DNA of 64,000 nt from CAWCUK01 sp963798775 (GCA_963798775.1 CAWCUK010000006.1:1-64000), one strand, 5' to 3'. Counted from the stretch's first letter, positions 26,031 through 35,217 are shown. Notes: a model not told the origin generated them from the sequence alone. Numbers and translations: made by a program.

Positions 26031-26056
26031 AATCCCGGATTTATACCGGGATTTTT
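26031..26056 (+). terminator. Intrinsic terminator after the NHL lipoprotein gene
   Basis: AATCCCGG, a 7-nt loop, CCGGGATT, then a T-run. Begins 19 bp after the stop codon and closes the operon that begins upstream. Confidence 0.85.
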
Positions 26057-26120
26057 TATTTGTTTTATTCTCCGCCGAATTTAATTAAAAGATAAAATAA
26101 TTTAATAATAAAAGGTTCTA

Positions 26121-28436
26121 ATGTTTTTAAAGAAATATCTTTCCATCGCATTAATAATAATTCCTCAATTATTATTAGCTCAAGAAGTTACTCCAATTGC
26201 GACTATTAAAAATAATGACTCGAACGGGGTTCCAGTTAATCTTGGGAATGTTTATACTATTTCAGGTGTAGTTACAGTTTCAAATCAATTGGGCTCGAGC
26301 GGTCCGGGCGCTGTTCAAGACGAAAGCGGAGCGATTTCAATTTATGGAGGGAATTTCGCGAACAATGTTCAAATTGGAGATTCAGTTATTATTACGGCTC
26401 CATTAGATGAATATAAAGGTCTAACTCAGTTAAATGTTACGGGAAGCGGAGCTTCAGTCTCGGTTATTTCTTCTAATAATAATGTTGAACCTGAAGTAGT
26501 TACTATTAATCAAATTCTTAGTCAGGAATGGAATGGATTTGAAGAATTTGAAAGCAAACTTATTAGAATTAATAATGTAACAGTAACGGGTACCGGAAAT
26601 TTTGACGGAGGAACTTCCGGCAAGAATTATACTATTACCGATACATCCGGTTCAATGGATTTACGTATTGATGAAAGTGTAAATATTGCGGGAACTCCAA
26701 TTCCTTCCGGTAAAATAGATGTAATCGGAATTATCGGTCAATATAAATTTGCCTCTCCTTATAACTCAGGTTATGAACTTTTCCCTCGTTTTGTAAAAGA
26801 TATTATCGATGACGGTTCTCCTGTTATTTTGAGTCCAATTATTGCCTCTAATATTGATACCACTTCGTTTACGGTTTTCTTTAATACAGCAAGAAACGGA
26901 AACAGCCAGGTTAAATACGGCTTAACGGAAAATCTTGAAATTGATTCTGTACTTGTTGATGAAGATACAACTTTTCACGCGGTTCAGATTTCCGGACTTA
27001 AACCCGGTTACGTTTATTACTATAAAGCTTTTTCATCCAATTCAAACGGAATGAGCGAAAGTGATCTTAAAACCGTAACCACTGCTTCGAATGATACTTC
27101 ATTGGGACAAATAAATGTTTATTTTAATTTCTCGGTAGATACTTCAATTGCCTTAGCGGGAAATAAAGCTAACGGCAATACTGATTTTAAACAAAAACTT
27201 CTTTACCGAATTAATCATGCAAATTCTTCTATTGATATGGCGGTTTACAGTTTCTTCGGAATGCAGGATATTGCCGATGCATTAATATTCGCAAAGAATA
27301 GAGGTGTAAAAATTAGAGTGGTATATGATAATCGTACAATACAAAACAGCATGCAAAGCTTAATTAATGCCGGAATAAAAGTAAGTATGCGTCCCTCAAG
27401 TTTAAGCGGAATTATGCATAACAAATTTTTTGTGTTCGATGCCCGTGATTCTATTGCTTCAAATGATTGGTTGTGGACAGGCTCTTGGAATGTTACTTCA
27501 AGTGAATTAACATGGAAAAATAATGTAGTGGAAATTCATGATCCGACTATAACCAAAGCATATCAAACTGAATTTGAGGAAATGTGGGGCAGTAGTGATG
27601 AAACACCTAATTCATCGGAAGCTAAATTCGGAAATCAAAAATCGGATAATACACCTCATAATTTCAGTATTGGCGGAAGAGATGTTAGAATGTATTTCAG
27701 CCCGTCTGATGGTACAAACCAGCAGATAATTAATGAAATAGATTCTGCTGATTATAACATTTATCTTGCTCAATATGTTATTACCAGAAATGATATTGAA
27801 GCAGCTATTCATAATAGATATAATAATAATGTACAAGATATAAGAGCGGTTGTTGATCAAATAAATACCACAGGCAGCGAATTTACTTACATGAGCAGTT
27901 ATGCGGAAATGCTCGAAAATACCGGGGCTACTTTACATCATAAATATGCTATTATTGACGCATTACATAAAGAAAGCAGACCAATGCTGATAACCGGTTC
28001 ACATAACTGGTCCTCAGCGGCAGAAACTAGTAATGATGAAAATACTTTATTCATAAATGATTATAAAATTGTAAATCAGTATCTACAAGAATTTAAACAA
28101 AGATATAATGATATGGGGGGAACAGGTGTTTTTGTTTTCCCGTCTCCCGTTAATGATAAAAGCATAAAGGAATTTTCTTATCATTTATATCAAAATTATC
28201 CTAATCCTTTTAATCCTGTCACAACAATACGATTTGAGCTGCCGTATTCCCAAAGAGTTGAATTAGCTGTTTTTGATATGCTGGGCAGAAAAGTAAAAAC
28301 ATTATTTAATAATAATGCTCCGGCAGGAATTGTAACAGTGGATTTTAACGCGGAAAATCTAGCAAGTGGTGTTTATTTCTATCGATTAAAAACGGATAAC
28401 GCCGTAATTACTAAAAAATTAATGTTAATGAAATAA
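26121..28436 (+). CDS. Secreted phospholipase-D-like nuclease with T9SS signal
   Basis: A 771-residue protein with signal peptide (MFLKKYLSIALIIIPQLLLAQ). About 22-230 is OB-fold-like (ISGVVTVSNQLGS, VTGTGNFDGGTSGKNYTI), 240-320 FN3-like (GYVYYYKAFSSNSNGMS), then two PLD half-sites: HNKFFVFD (H433) and HHKYAIID (H606), each HxKxxxxD. C-terminal sorting domain YQNYPNPFNPVTTIRFELP ... ASGVYFYRLK ... KKLMLMK. Likely an extracellular nuclease or phosphodiesterase on the cell surface; which is not decidable. Preceded by a terminator, so a separate transcript. Confidence 0.88.
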   Translation: MFLKKYLSIALIIIPQLLLAQEVTPIATIKNNDSNGVPVNLGNVYTISGVVTVSNQLGSSGPGAVQDESGAISIYGGNFANNVQIGDSVIITAPLDEYKGLTQLNVTGSGASVSVISSNNNVEPEVVTINQILSQEWNGFEEFESKLIRINNVTVTGTGNFDGGTSGKNYTITDTSGSMDLRIDESVNIAGTPIPSGKIDVIGIIGQYKFASPYNSGYELFPRFVKDIIDDGSPVILSPIIASNIDTTSFTVFFNTARNGNSQVKYGLTENLEIDSVLVDEDTTFHAVQISGLKPGYVYYYKAFSSNSNGMSESDLKTVTTASNDTSLGQINVYFNFSVDTSIALAGNKANGNTDFKQKLLYRINHANSSIDMAVYSFFGMQDIADALIFAKNRGVKIRVVYDNRTIQNSMQSLINAGIKVSMRPSSLSGIMHNKFFVFDARDSIASNDWLWTGSWNVTSSELTWKNNVVEIHDPTITKAYQTEFEEMWGSSDETPNSSEAKFGNQKSDNTPHNFSIGGRDVRMYFSPSDGTNQQIINEIDSADYNIYLAQYVITRNDIEAAIHNRYNNNVQDIRAVVDQINTTGSEFTYMSSYAEMLENTGATLHHKYAIIDALHKESRPMLITGSHNWSSAAETSNDENTLFINDYKIVNQYLQEFKQRYNDMGGTGVFVFPSPVNDKSIKEFSYHLYQNYPNPFNPVTTIRFELPYSQRVELAVFDMLGRKVKTLFNNNAPAGIVTVDFNAENLASGVYFYRLKTDNAVITKKLMLMK

Positions 28437-28488
28437 ATTCAAATTAATTATTCTTCTGTTAAGAGATAATTTAATTATACCTTAAAAG

Positions 28489-28519
28489 TTGTAAAATTTT
28501 TATCAAATCACTAAATTTG
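28489..28519 (+). promoter_or_regulatory. Promoter of atpDC
   Basis: TTG at 28489-28491 and TAAATTTG (TAnnTTTG) at 28512-28519 with a 20-bp spacer, 32 bp before the atpD start. Second clear Bacteroidota-type promoter in the window. Confidence 0.6.
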
Positions 28520-28551
28520 TGGACTAAAATCTAAAGTCATAAGGAATAAAA

Positions 28552-29962
28552 ATGAGTGAAATGAAAGGACGAATAATTCAGGTCATTGGTCCCGTTATAG
28601 ATGTAGAGTTTGATGGAGGCCATCTTCCAAAAATATATAACGCGGTTAAAGTTCCAAGAACCAATACTGAAGGTGTAAAAGGAAGAATTAATTGCTGAAG
28701 TTCAACAGCATTTAGGTGAAGACAGGGTTAGAACTGTTGCTATGGAATCAACTGATGGTTTAGTAAGAGGTATGGAAGCTTTTGATACAGGTAAACCCAT
28801 TTCCGTTCCCGTTGGCCCTACAACTTTAGGTCGTTTAATAAATGTAACCGGTGAGGGAATTGATGGTTTAGGTGAAATTAAATCTGAAAAACAATATCCT
28901 ATTCACAGGCCCGCTCCTTTATTTAAAAATCTCTCTACTGAAAAAGAAATATTTGAGACCGGTATTAAAGTTATCGATTTAATTGAACCATATTCTAAAG
29001 GCGGTAAAACGGGTTTATTTGGTGGCGCCGGCGTAGGTAAAACCGTTATTATTCAGGAATTAATTCATAATATTGCGCAGGAACATGGCGGTTATTCTGT
29101 ATTTGCCGGAGTAGGCGAAAGAACCCGTGAAGGAAATGACTTATGGCTGGAAATGAAAGAATCCGGTGTACTTGAAAAAACCGCGCTGGTGTTCGGACAG
29201 ATGAACGAACCGCCGGGAGCAAGACTTCGTGTTGCTTTAACCGGTTTAACTATCGCGGAATATTTTAGAGAAGAAGAGGGAAGAGATGTTCTTCTATTTA
29301 TTGATAATATTTTCCGTTTTACTCAGGCCGGTTCCGAAGTTAGTGCGCTTTTTGGCCGTATGCCTTCTGCGGTTGGATATCAACCTAATCTTGCTTCGGA
29401 AATGGGTGCTTTGCAAGAAAGAATTACTTCTACTGATAAAGGTTCAATTACATCTGTACAAGCAATTTATGTTCCTGCAGATGATTTAACAGATCCGGCT
29501 CCTGCCGCGGCGTTTGCTCATCTTGATGCAACAACTGTTTTAAGCCGTCAAATTTCTGAACTTGGAATTTATCCCGCTGTTGATCCTTTGGATTCAACTT
29601 CAAGAATTTTGGAACCGGGAGTTGTCGGACAAGAACATTATGACGTTGCCAGAAGATGTAAAGAAATCCTTCAGCAGTATAAAGATCTTCAAGATATTAT
29701 TAATATTCTTGGAATGGATGAACTTTCTGAAGAAGATAAAACAGTTGTAAGAAGAGCAAGAAGAATTCAAAGATTTTTCAGCCAGCCTTTCCACGTTGCT
29801 GAACAGTTTACCGGGTTCAAAGGTAAATATGTTAAACTGGAAGATACTATCAGAGGTTTTAAAGCCATTATTAATGGTGAGTATGATGATCTTCCGGAAT
29901 CCGCGTTTATGTATGTAGGCACAATAGAAGAAGCTGTTGAAAAAGCAAAAGCGATGAAATAA
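28552..29962 (+). CDS. atpD: F1 ATP synthase beta subunit, one frameshift
   Basis: Catalytic subunit of F1. N-terminal MSEMKGRIIQVIGPVIDVEF at 28552 is clearly the start. The frame breaks at about 28681: dropping one G from AAAAGGAAG turns VKGRIN-stop into VKEELIAEVQQHLGEDRV. Walker A GGAGVGKT and Walker B LLFIDNIFRF are intact, as is GERTREGNDLW. A viable cell needs this gene, so the extra base is almost certainly a sequencing or assembly error. Starting at 28742 would remove the first barrel domain and is rejected. Followed by atpC after 2 bp; the rest of the ATP synthase operon is not here, as in Chlorobi and Bacteroidota. Confidence 0.95.
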
Positions 29963-29964
29963 TT

Positions 29965-30393
29965 ATGGCAGAATTAAAATTAGAAATAATCGCTCCGTCA
30001 AAAATAGTTTTTAATGATACTATTCAATCGGTAACAATTCCGGGTACTAAAGGACAGTTTCAAGTATTAATAAATCATGCGCCTTTAATTAGTACTTTTG
30101 AATTGGGATATATAAAAGTTGATAATGGCACTAAAAGTCCTTTATTTTTCGCTACAAGCGGAGGTACGGTTGAGGTACTTAATAATAATGTGAAAATTCT
30201 CGCCGATTCACTTGAAGCCTTAGCGGATATTGATGTTGAACGTGCTAAACGCGCGAAAACCAGAGCAGAGGAACGGCTGGCGAAGAAACATGAAGAACAA
30301 ATAGATGTTGAAAGAGCCGAAGCGGCTTTGAAAAGAGCTGTAAATAGAATAGATCTGGTTGAAAAGTATCTAAGGGGCGATGTAGTTAAATAG
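29965..30393 (+). CDS. atpC: F1 ATP synthase epsilon subunit
   Basis: A 142-residue protein: N-terminal beta sandwich (LKLEIIAPSKIVFNDTI, PGTKGQFQVLINHAPLIS) and C-terminal helical hairpin (RAKRAKTRAEERLAKKHEE). It couples the central stalk to F1 and damps ATP hydrolysis. Length is usual. Second gene of the atpDC pair, ended by the terminator at 30413-30444. Confidence 0.95.
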   Translation: MAELKLEIIAPSKIVFNDTIQSVTIPGTKGQFQVLINHAPLISTFELGYIKVDNGTKSPLFFATSGGTVEVLNNNVKILADSLEALADIDVERAKRAKTRAEERLAKKHEEQIDVERAEAALKRAVNRIDLVEKYLRGDVVK

Positions 30394-30412
30394 TTCTTCT
30401 TTTATTGTAATT

Positions 30413-30444
30413 AAAAAGGGATGGGAAATTTTCTATCCCTTTTT
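30413..30444. terminator. Bidirectional terminator between atpC and the Lon-domain gene
   Basis: AAAAAGGGAT and ATCCCTTTTT with a 12-nt loop; A-run on one side and T-run on the other, so it can end both converging transcripts. Confidence 0.85.
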
Positions 30445-31068
30445 TTAATTCATATAACCGTCACTTAAAATTAATGCTTTAACCGCAGCGCTTTCAGTAA
30501 TTTCTTTTTCCAGCTTATTAAGATGTTCAATCAGAAAAATTATTCTTTTGTTTTCATCCTGTAAGACTAAAAGTTCCTGTTGTTGTTCTAATGTTAAGCC
30601 GCTTTTTTCCGCGAGTTTAAAAGATTTTCTTTCCGCGTTTCTATAAGTATTCCAAAAAGCGTCATCAAGTTTATAGTTAAATTTCTCAATTAAATCTTCA
30701 AATTTAGATTCTAAATTATCAAGCAGTATCGGGTCTATTGTCCAGGGAATGTCATGATAATCTTTTATTTCGGCTATATAATATCCATCATCGTGAAGCC
30801 GTAAATTTTCAAGAAAAAATCTTCCAATACCTTCAACTATAATATCCATTTCTCCGGTTGAATATTTCTTCAATACTTTTTTTATTATAACATAGCTGCC
30901 GATGGTTTCTAATTTATTTTCTATGTTTGCTACAATCCCGAAACCGTTTCCCTCCGTTAAACATTTATTAATCATTTTTTTATATCTGGATTCAAAAATG
31001 TGCAGCGGGTATTTTGAACGAGGGAAAACAACTAAATTTAAAGGAAATATAGGTACAGTTAAATTCAT
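30445..31068 (-). CDS. Lon N-terminal (LON substrate-binding) domain protein
   Basis: A 207-residue protein made only of the LON substrate-binding domain: VPIFPLNLVVFPRSKYPLHIFESRYKKM is the diagnostic start (residues 4-31, quoted in parts), with GIGRFFLENLR later. No AAA+ or protease domain. Such stand-alone proteins are widespread but their function is not established. The last 70 residues are helical. Monocistronic: it lies between the atpC terminator and an AT-rich gap. Confidence 0.85.
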   Translation of the reverse strand: MNLTVPIFPLNLVVFPRSKYPLHIFESRYKKMINKCLTEGNGFGIVANIENKLETIGSYVIIKKVLKKYSTGEMDIIVEGIGRFFLENLRLHDDGYYIAEIKDYHDIPWTIDPILLDNLESKFEDLIEKFNYKLDDAFWNTYRNAERKSFKLAEKSGLTLEQQQELLVLQDENKRIIFLIEHLNKLEKEITESAAVKALILSDGYMN

Positions 31069-31167
31069 TTTCTTATTATTGAGCTTTTTTCTTTATATTA
31101 AAAAAAATAATAATATAATAGCAACCCTTTTCGGTATAGTATATTTAACATCACCATCAAAAAAAAA

Positions 31168-31185
31168 CCCCGATAAAAATCGGGG
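31168..31185 (-). terminator. Terminator of the superoxide dismutase gene
   Basis: CCCCGAT, 4-nt loop, ATCGGGG; on the minus strand followed by a run of T. It lies 25 bp after the sod stop. Confidence 0.85.
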
Positions 31186-31209
31186 CTGAAAAATAAAAAA
31201 GTTTACTTT

Positions 31210-31815
31210 TTAACCTTTTTCATATCTGGAGGCTACTTCTTCCCAATTAATAACATTCCACCAGTTTTCAATGTATTCAGGACGTTTATTTTGATATTTT
31301 AAATAATAAGCGTGTTCCCACACATCTAAGCCTAAAATTGGAGAACCTTTTTTGTCCGCAACATCCATTAATGGATTATCTTGATTCGGGGTTGAAGTAA
31401 TTTCTAATTTGCCGTCAGCCGAAATCAACCAAGCCCATCCTGAACCGAAACGAGTAGCTGCCGCGTTACTAAATTGTTTTTTGAATTCTTCAAACGATCC
31501 AAAACTGGAATTTATATCATCGGCTAACTTCCCATTAGGAAATCCGCCGCCGTTATTTTTCATTATTGACCAGAATAGGGAATGGTTATAATGCCCGCCG
31601 CCGTTATTTCTTACAGCAACCGGAAGTTTAGAAACATTTTTTAATAAATCTTCTAAAGACTTATCTTCTAAATCAGTTCCAGCTACAGCATCATTCAATT
31701 TAGTTACATAACCATTGTGATGTTTTGTATAATGAATTTCCATTGTTCGTGCGTCAATATACGGTTCAAGCGCGTCATAGCTGTAAGGTAATTTTGGCAA
31801 TTCAAATTTTCCCAT
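31210..31815 (-). CDS. sodB: Superoxide dismutase, Fe/Mn family
   Basis: A 201-residue cytoplasmic enzyme without signal peptide. Metal ligands lie in HYTKHHNGYV, NNGGGHYNHSLFW, and DVWEHAYYLKYQNKRPEY (Asp and His). It converts superoxide to oxygen and peroxide, so the organism meets oxygen. Iron or manganese cannot be told with certainty. A strong ribosome site AGGAGG lies before the ATG. Own terminator at 31168-31185. Confidence 0.95.
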   Translation of the reverse strand: MGKFELPKLPYSYDALEPYIDARTMEIHYTKHHNGYVTKLNDAVAGTDLEDKSLEDLLKNVSKLPVAVRNNGGGHYNHSLFWSIMKNNGGGFPNGKLADDINSSFGSFEEFKKQFSNAAATRFGSGWAWLISADGKLEITSTPNQDNPLMDVADKKGSPILGLDVWEHAYYLKYQNKRPEYIENWWNVINWEEVASRYEKG

Positions 31816-31918
31816 CTTGCTTTCCTCCTGTCATTTTATTTTAGAATATATTTTGTGGAAAAGTAGAAAAAAGAAAAGGAAAGTAAATACTTTCCCTTTC
31901 AATCAATTTGATATATCG

Positions 31919-32269
31919 TTATACACCAAACGATTCACCGCATCCGCAAGTTTTTGTTGCGTTCGGGTTATTAAAAACAAACCCTTTTCCGTTTAGTCCG
32001 TCAGTAAAATCTAATTCGGTTCCGCTTAAATAAAAAAGACTTTTGCCGTCTATATATAATTTAACACCCGAATTTTCTATAATTGTATCGCCTTCTTTTG
32101 AATTTTCATCAAAACCTAAAGTATATGTTAATCCGGAGCATCCACCGCCTTTTACGCCGACTCTTAATCCGAAATTCTCCGGAACATTATTTTCTTCCAT
32201 TATTTTCTTTACTTCATTAATTGCTTTTTCTGTAATACTTACTTCGGTATCTAATTGTGTATTGTTCAT
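31919..32269 (-). CDS. A-type iron-sulfur carrier protein
   Basis: A 116-residue HesB/IscA-family protein with the three conserved Cys: GGGCSGLTY and TCGCGESF. It passes Fe-S clusters to target enzymes such as lipA and the nuo subunits here. ErpA, IscA and SufA cannot be separated at this level. Last gene of the rrf2-iscS operon. Confidence 0.92.
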   Translation of the reverse strand: MNNTQLDTEVSITEKAINEVKKIMEENNVPENFGLRVGVKGGGCSGLTYTLGFDENSKEGDTIIENSGVKLYIDGKSLFYLSGTELDFTDGLNGKGFVFNNPNATKTCGCGESFGV

Positions 32270-32351
32270 AGTCTCATCCTTTTATCATTTACAATTTTTA
32301 AAAATAAAACATTCTATTTAAACTTTGTAATAAACCGCTGTTAAAAATAAA

Positions 32352-32657
32352 TTAGAACGGATCACCTGGGGCAGGTGTCACAAAATCACTATAATTAACT
32401 CGCCATCCTAGGCTATTAACTTTTGTAAATATTTCTTTACTTTCAAGGAAAAGGGCAAAATCTGAAGCTAATTTTTCAGAATCGGAATAACTTAAGAATA
32501 TTCCCTTTTTCTCTAGAAATCTTTTTACTCCGTATTGAAAATCCCGAAAAAAGAAGTTCGAGTTATGAAAGACCGGAAATTTTGCTTTTAGATAATTAAG
32601 AAAAATAACGTATTCGTTTTCGAGAATTTCTTGACCTTTTAACATTTTATTATCCAT
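32352..32657 (-). CDS. Cysteine-free small protein in the Isc-like operon
   Basis: A 101-residue soluble protein, MDNKMLKGQEILENEYVIFL at the start, aromatic-rich (FHNSNFFFRDFQYG). It has no cysteine, so it cannot be an IscU-like scaffold, although it occupies the usual iscU position between iscS and the A-type carrier. I do not recognise a family. 19 bp after iscS and on the same strand, so it is probably co-transcribed. The spacing of 82 bp to the A-type carrier leaves room for its own promoter. Confidence 0.65.
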   Translation of the reverse strand: MDNKMLKGQEILENEYVIFLNYLKAKFPVFHNSNFFFRDFQYGVKRFLEKKGIFLSYSDSEKLASDFALFLESKEIFTKVNSLGWRVNYSDFVTPAPGDPF

Positions 32658-32676
32658 TTTGTTTCTATAAATTTAT

Positions 32677-33837
32677 TTAAAGTTGATAAGCAGGGTTTTC
32701 CTTCTTTAACTTTTTTACAGTTTTGATTAATTTATCAGCGGTATATTCTATTTGTTCTTCATTGTTAAATTTACCTATCCCAATTCTGATTGCTGACAAA
32801 GCCAATTCATCTGATAAACCAAGTGCCTTTAAAATTCTGCTTGGTTTTAATGATTCGGATGCGCATGCGGCTCCGGTTGAAATAGCGATTTCTCTCATAT
32901 TCATAATTAGGTTTTCTGCGCGTATACCGGGAAAACAAATATTTAAATTCCCAGGGAGTCTGTGATTTGAGCTGCCGTTTAAGATAACTTCATTTAATTC
33001 GCTCTTAATAAGATAATACAATTTATCTCTTAAATTCCTAATTCTATTATTTTCTTCTTCAAAAGCAGATTTAAGAATTTCCACGGCTTTTCCTAAACCT
33101 ACAATTCCGGTTACATTAAGAGTACCGGATCTTAGACCTTTTTCTTGTCCGCCTCCGAAAATTTGCGGTGTAACTTTAATTTTATCTTTAATAAATATAG
33201 CTCCGGCTCCTTTGGGACCATAAATTTTATGTGCGGAAAATGAAGCTAAATCTATATTATTTTTAAGAACATTAAATTCAACTTTCCCTATTGCCTGTGT
33301 CGCGTCGGTATGAAAAATTATATTTTTTTCTCTGCAAATTTCTCCGATAGCTGTAATATTATTTATTGTCCCAATCTCATTATTAGCCGTCATTATTGAA
33401 ACAAATACAGTTTTTTCCGTAACGGCTTTTCTTACAGCATCGGGACTGATAATGCCTTCATTATTTACCGGAAGAAAAGTAACATCAAAACCTTTTTTTC
33501 GTAAAAGATTTAAAGAATCATAAGAAGCGCTATGTTCAGTTATTGAAGAAATTATATGATTTCCTTTTCGAAAATTGGCTTCCGCAAGTCCGAAATGCGC
33601 CAGATTTATAGATTCGGTAGCGCCGCTTGTAAAATAAATTTCTGACGGTTCCGCGTTTATAAAATCTGAAATTATTTCTCTTGATTTTTTTATTGCGCTA
33701 TCGGCTTCCCAGCCGAAGGAATGATTTTTACTTGAGGCATTTCCGAATTTTTCTAAGAAATAAGGACGCATTGCTTCAAACACTTCGGTATCAAGCGGGG
33801 TAGAAGCATGATTATCTAAATATATAGGAAATTTCAT
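32677..33837 (-). CDS. iscS: Cysteine desulfurase
   Basis: A 386-residue PLP enzyme (NifS/IscS class). PLP lysine in SFSAHKIYGPKGAG, catalytic Cys in STGAACASESLKPSR, N-terminal YLDNHASTPLD, and HTDATQAIGK. It supplies sulfur for Fe-S clusters and probably tRNA thiolation. The ATG shares one base with the stop of the Rrf2 regulator upstream (TAATG), so translation is coupled. No iscU follows. Confidence 0.95.
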   Translation of the reverse strand: MKFPIYLDNHASTPLDTEVFEAMRPYFLEKFGNASSKNHSFGWEADSAIKKSREIISDFINAEPSEIYFTSGATESINLAHFGLAEANFRKGNHIISSITEHSASYDSLNLLRKKGFDVTFLPVNNEGIISPDAVRKAVTEKTVFVSIMTANNEIGTINNITAIGEICREKNIIFHTDATQAIGKVEFNVLKNNIDLASFSAHKIYGPKGAGAIFIKDKIKVTPQIFGGGQEKGLRSGTLNVTGIVGLGKAVEILKSAFEEENNRIRNLRDKLYYLIKSELNEVILNGSSNHRLPGNLNICFPGIRAENLIMNMREIAISTGAACASESLKPSRILKALGLSDELALSAIRIGIGKFNNEEQIEYTADKLIKTVKKLKKENPAYQL

Positions 33838-34244
33838 TATAATAAATGTTTTATGGTCATCGCCCGGAAAACTTTATCTATTTCTATTTGTACTTTCATA
33901 AGTGGATCTTTTATCATACAGCAGTTTAAATGCATACATTCTTTTTGAGCTTTTTGTTCGTTCATACATTCTGTTATTTTATAATCGGGCTCAATAGCGT
34001 TTATTATATCAATTAAAGTAATTTCTTCGGGGATTTTTATTAAAGAATATCCGCCCTTTACACCTTGATATGAAGCGACAATTTCATTTTTGGATAATTT
34101 CTGCAGAATTTTTGCCAGTAATTCATAAGGAATTTTATAATTTTCCGAAATCTCTTTTGCCGTAATACAAGAGCAATCCGGCTTTAACGCAATATATTTT
34201 ACTGCCATTAAAGCATATTCAGTTTTCTTTGAAAGTTTTAACAT
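33837..34244 (-). CDS. Rrf2-family Fe-S regulator (IscR-like)
   Basis: A 135-residue Rrf2 transcription factor: winged helix (TKKTEYALMAVKYIALK-type start, YKIPYELLAKILQKLSK, GVKGGYSLIK). The cluster-binding end has Cys in ECMNEQKAQKECMHLNCC, spaced more widely than IscR's C-x5-C-x5-C. First gene of the operon with iscS, so it likely senses Fe-S status and controls the operon, which is the role of IscR. The Cys pattern makes an Fe-S ligand plausible but the cluster type is open. Confidence 0.88.
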   Translation of the reverse strand: MLKLSKKTEYALMAVKYIALKPDCSCITAKEISENYKIPYELLAKILQKLSKNEIVASYQGVKGGYSLIKIPEEITLIDIINAIEPDYKITECMNEQKAQKECMHLNCCMIKDPLMKVQIEIDKVFRAMTIKHLL

Positions 34245-34332
34245 TAAATAAGACTAATTTTGTCGCATATAACCTAATGAATATTTTTATTATTTGCAAA
34301 CAAGTTAAGCTACTGTAATTTAATTAAATATA

Positions 34333-35217
34333 CTACTTTTGCTCAGCTTCGTTATATTCATCCGCGTGGGAAGGATTTATAATTTTTAGCTTTTCCCAAA
34401 TTGAATTATCCGGATAATCGGCAAGTCTATCTGTAATTTCTCCTGATTTGGCATCATAAAATACTGTAATTATCGTACTTTCCGTGCTTGTTAAATCTTC
34501 TATATATTTAGTTGTATCTATCATTTGAATTATATATTTCCAAGCTTTTTCTTTATCAGTATTATAAATATCTATTCCGTAATGATAATTATAGAAAGCT
34601 TCGCGAAAAGGGCGGTATGTTTCATTTAAAATATCATCAATCAAATTTGAACGGCTGTAGGAATAGGAATTTGTATTTCTTTTCCATCCTTTTGTTCTTC
34701 TGCTTGTTGCACCCATATCAACAATATCCGCGGCTTTTTGAAAATAATCATCACCGCTTAATCTTTCCCAAGAATCTTCATTATAACCAATTATTAAATA
34801 AGCGTAATAATCTAAAAAGCTGGTTAAAGGATCAAAATCTAATTGTGAGCTTTCTAAATTCTGTCCGCTTGTAAAATGAAATGACCATTGATTATCTAAA
34901 AGGTTAAGTATCGGTGAAGTTAAATTTGATTTGTAAATTTTACGACTGCTAACAACATTAACTTGAGCATTAAAATCCCCTTGATCATTGGCATCAATAA
35001 GAAATATGTGGAAAGCACAATTTATTTTTCCCAAATCTTCCAGTTTTTCGGCAAAAGAATTTTTATTCATGTAATCATCTATTTTTTGCTGAAGTTCATC
35101 AACTACTTCCATATTAGAAACTTCTAAATTTTGATGTTCTATTGTAACTGTGCAATTTAACGTCTGTGCTTTTAATAAAAAGGGAATTAACAGAAGTGCG
35201 ACAAATAAATATTTCAT
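34333..35217 (-). CDS. DUF4835 family secreted protein
   Basis: A 294-residue protein with signal peptide (MKYLFVALLLIPFLLKAQ) and the family body: LNCTVTIEHQNLE, SRKIYKSNLTSPILNLLDNQWSF, FDPLTSFLDYYAYLIIGYNED. A uniform family in Bacteroidota and relatives with no known biochemical role. Monocistronic: ends 89 bp before the Rrf2 gene. Confidence 0.88.
   Translation of the reverse strand: MKYLFVALLLIPFLLKAQTLNCTVTIEHQNLEVSNMEVVDELQQKIDDYMNKNSFAEKLEDLGKINCAFHIFLIDANDQGDFNAQVNVVSSRKIYKSNLTSPILNLLDNQWSFHFTSGQNLESSQLDFDPLTSFLDYYAYLIIGYNEDSWERLSGDDYFQKAADIVDMGATSRRTKGWKRNTNSYSYSRSNLIDDILNETYRPFREAFYNYHYGIDIYNTDKEKAWKYIIQMIDTTKYIEDLTSTESTIITVFYDAKSGEITDRLADYPDNSIWEKLKIINPSHADEYNEAEQK

Noticed and set aside
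28742..29962. atpD starting at the internal ATG
   Set aside because: It would lack the N-terminal beta-barrel; the true start at 28552 is clear.
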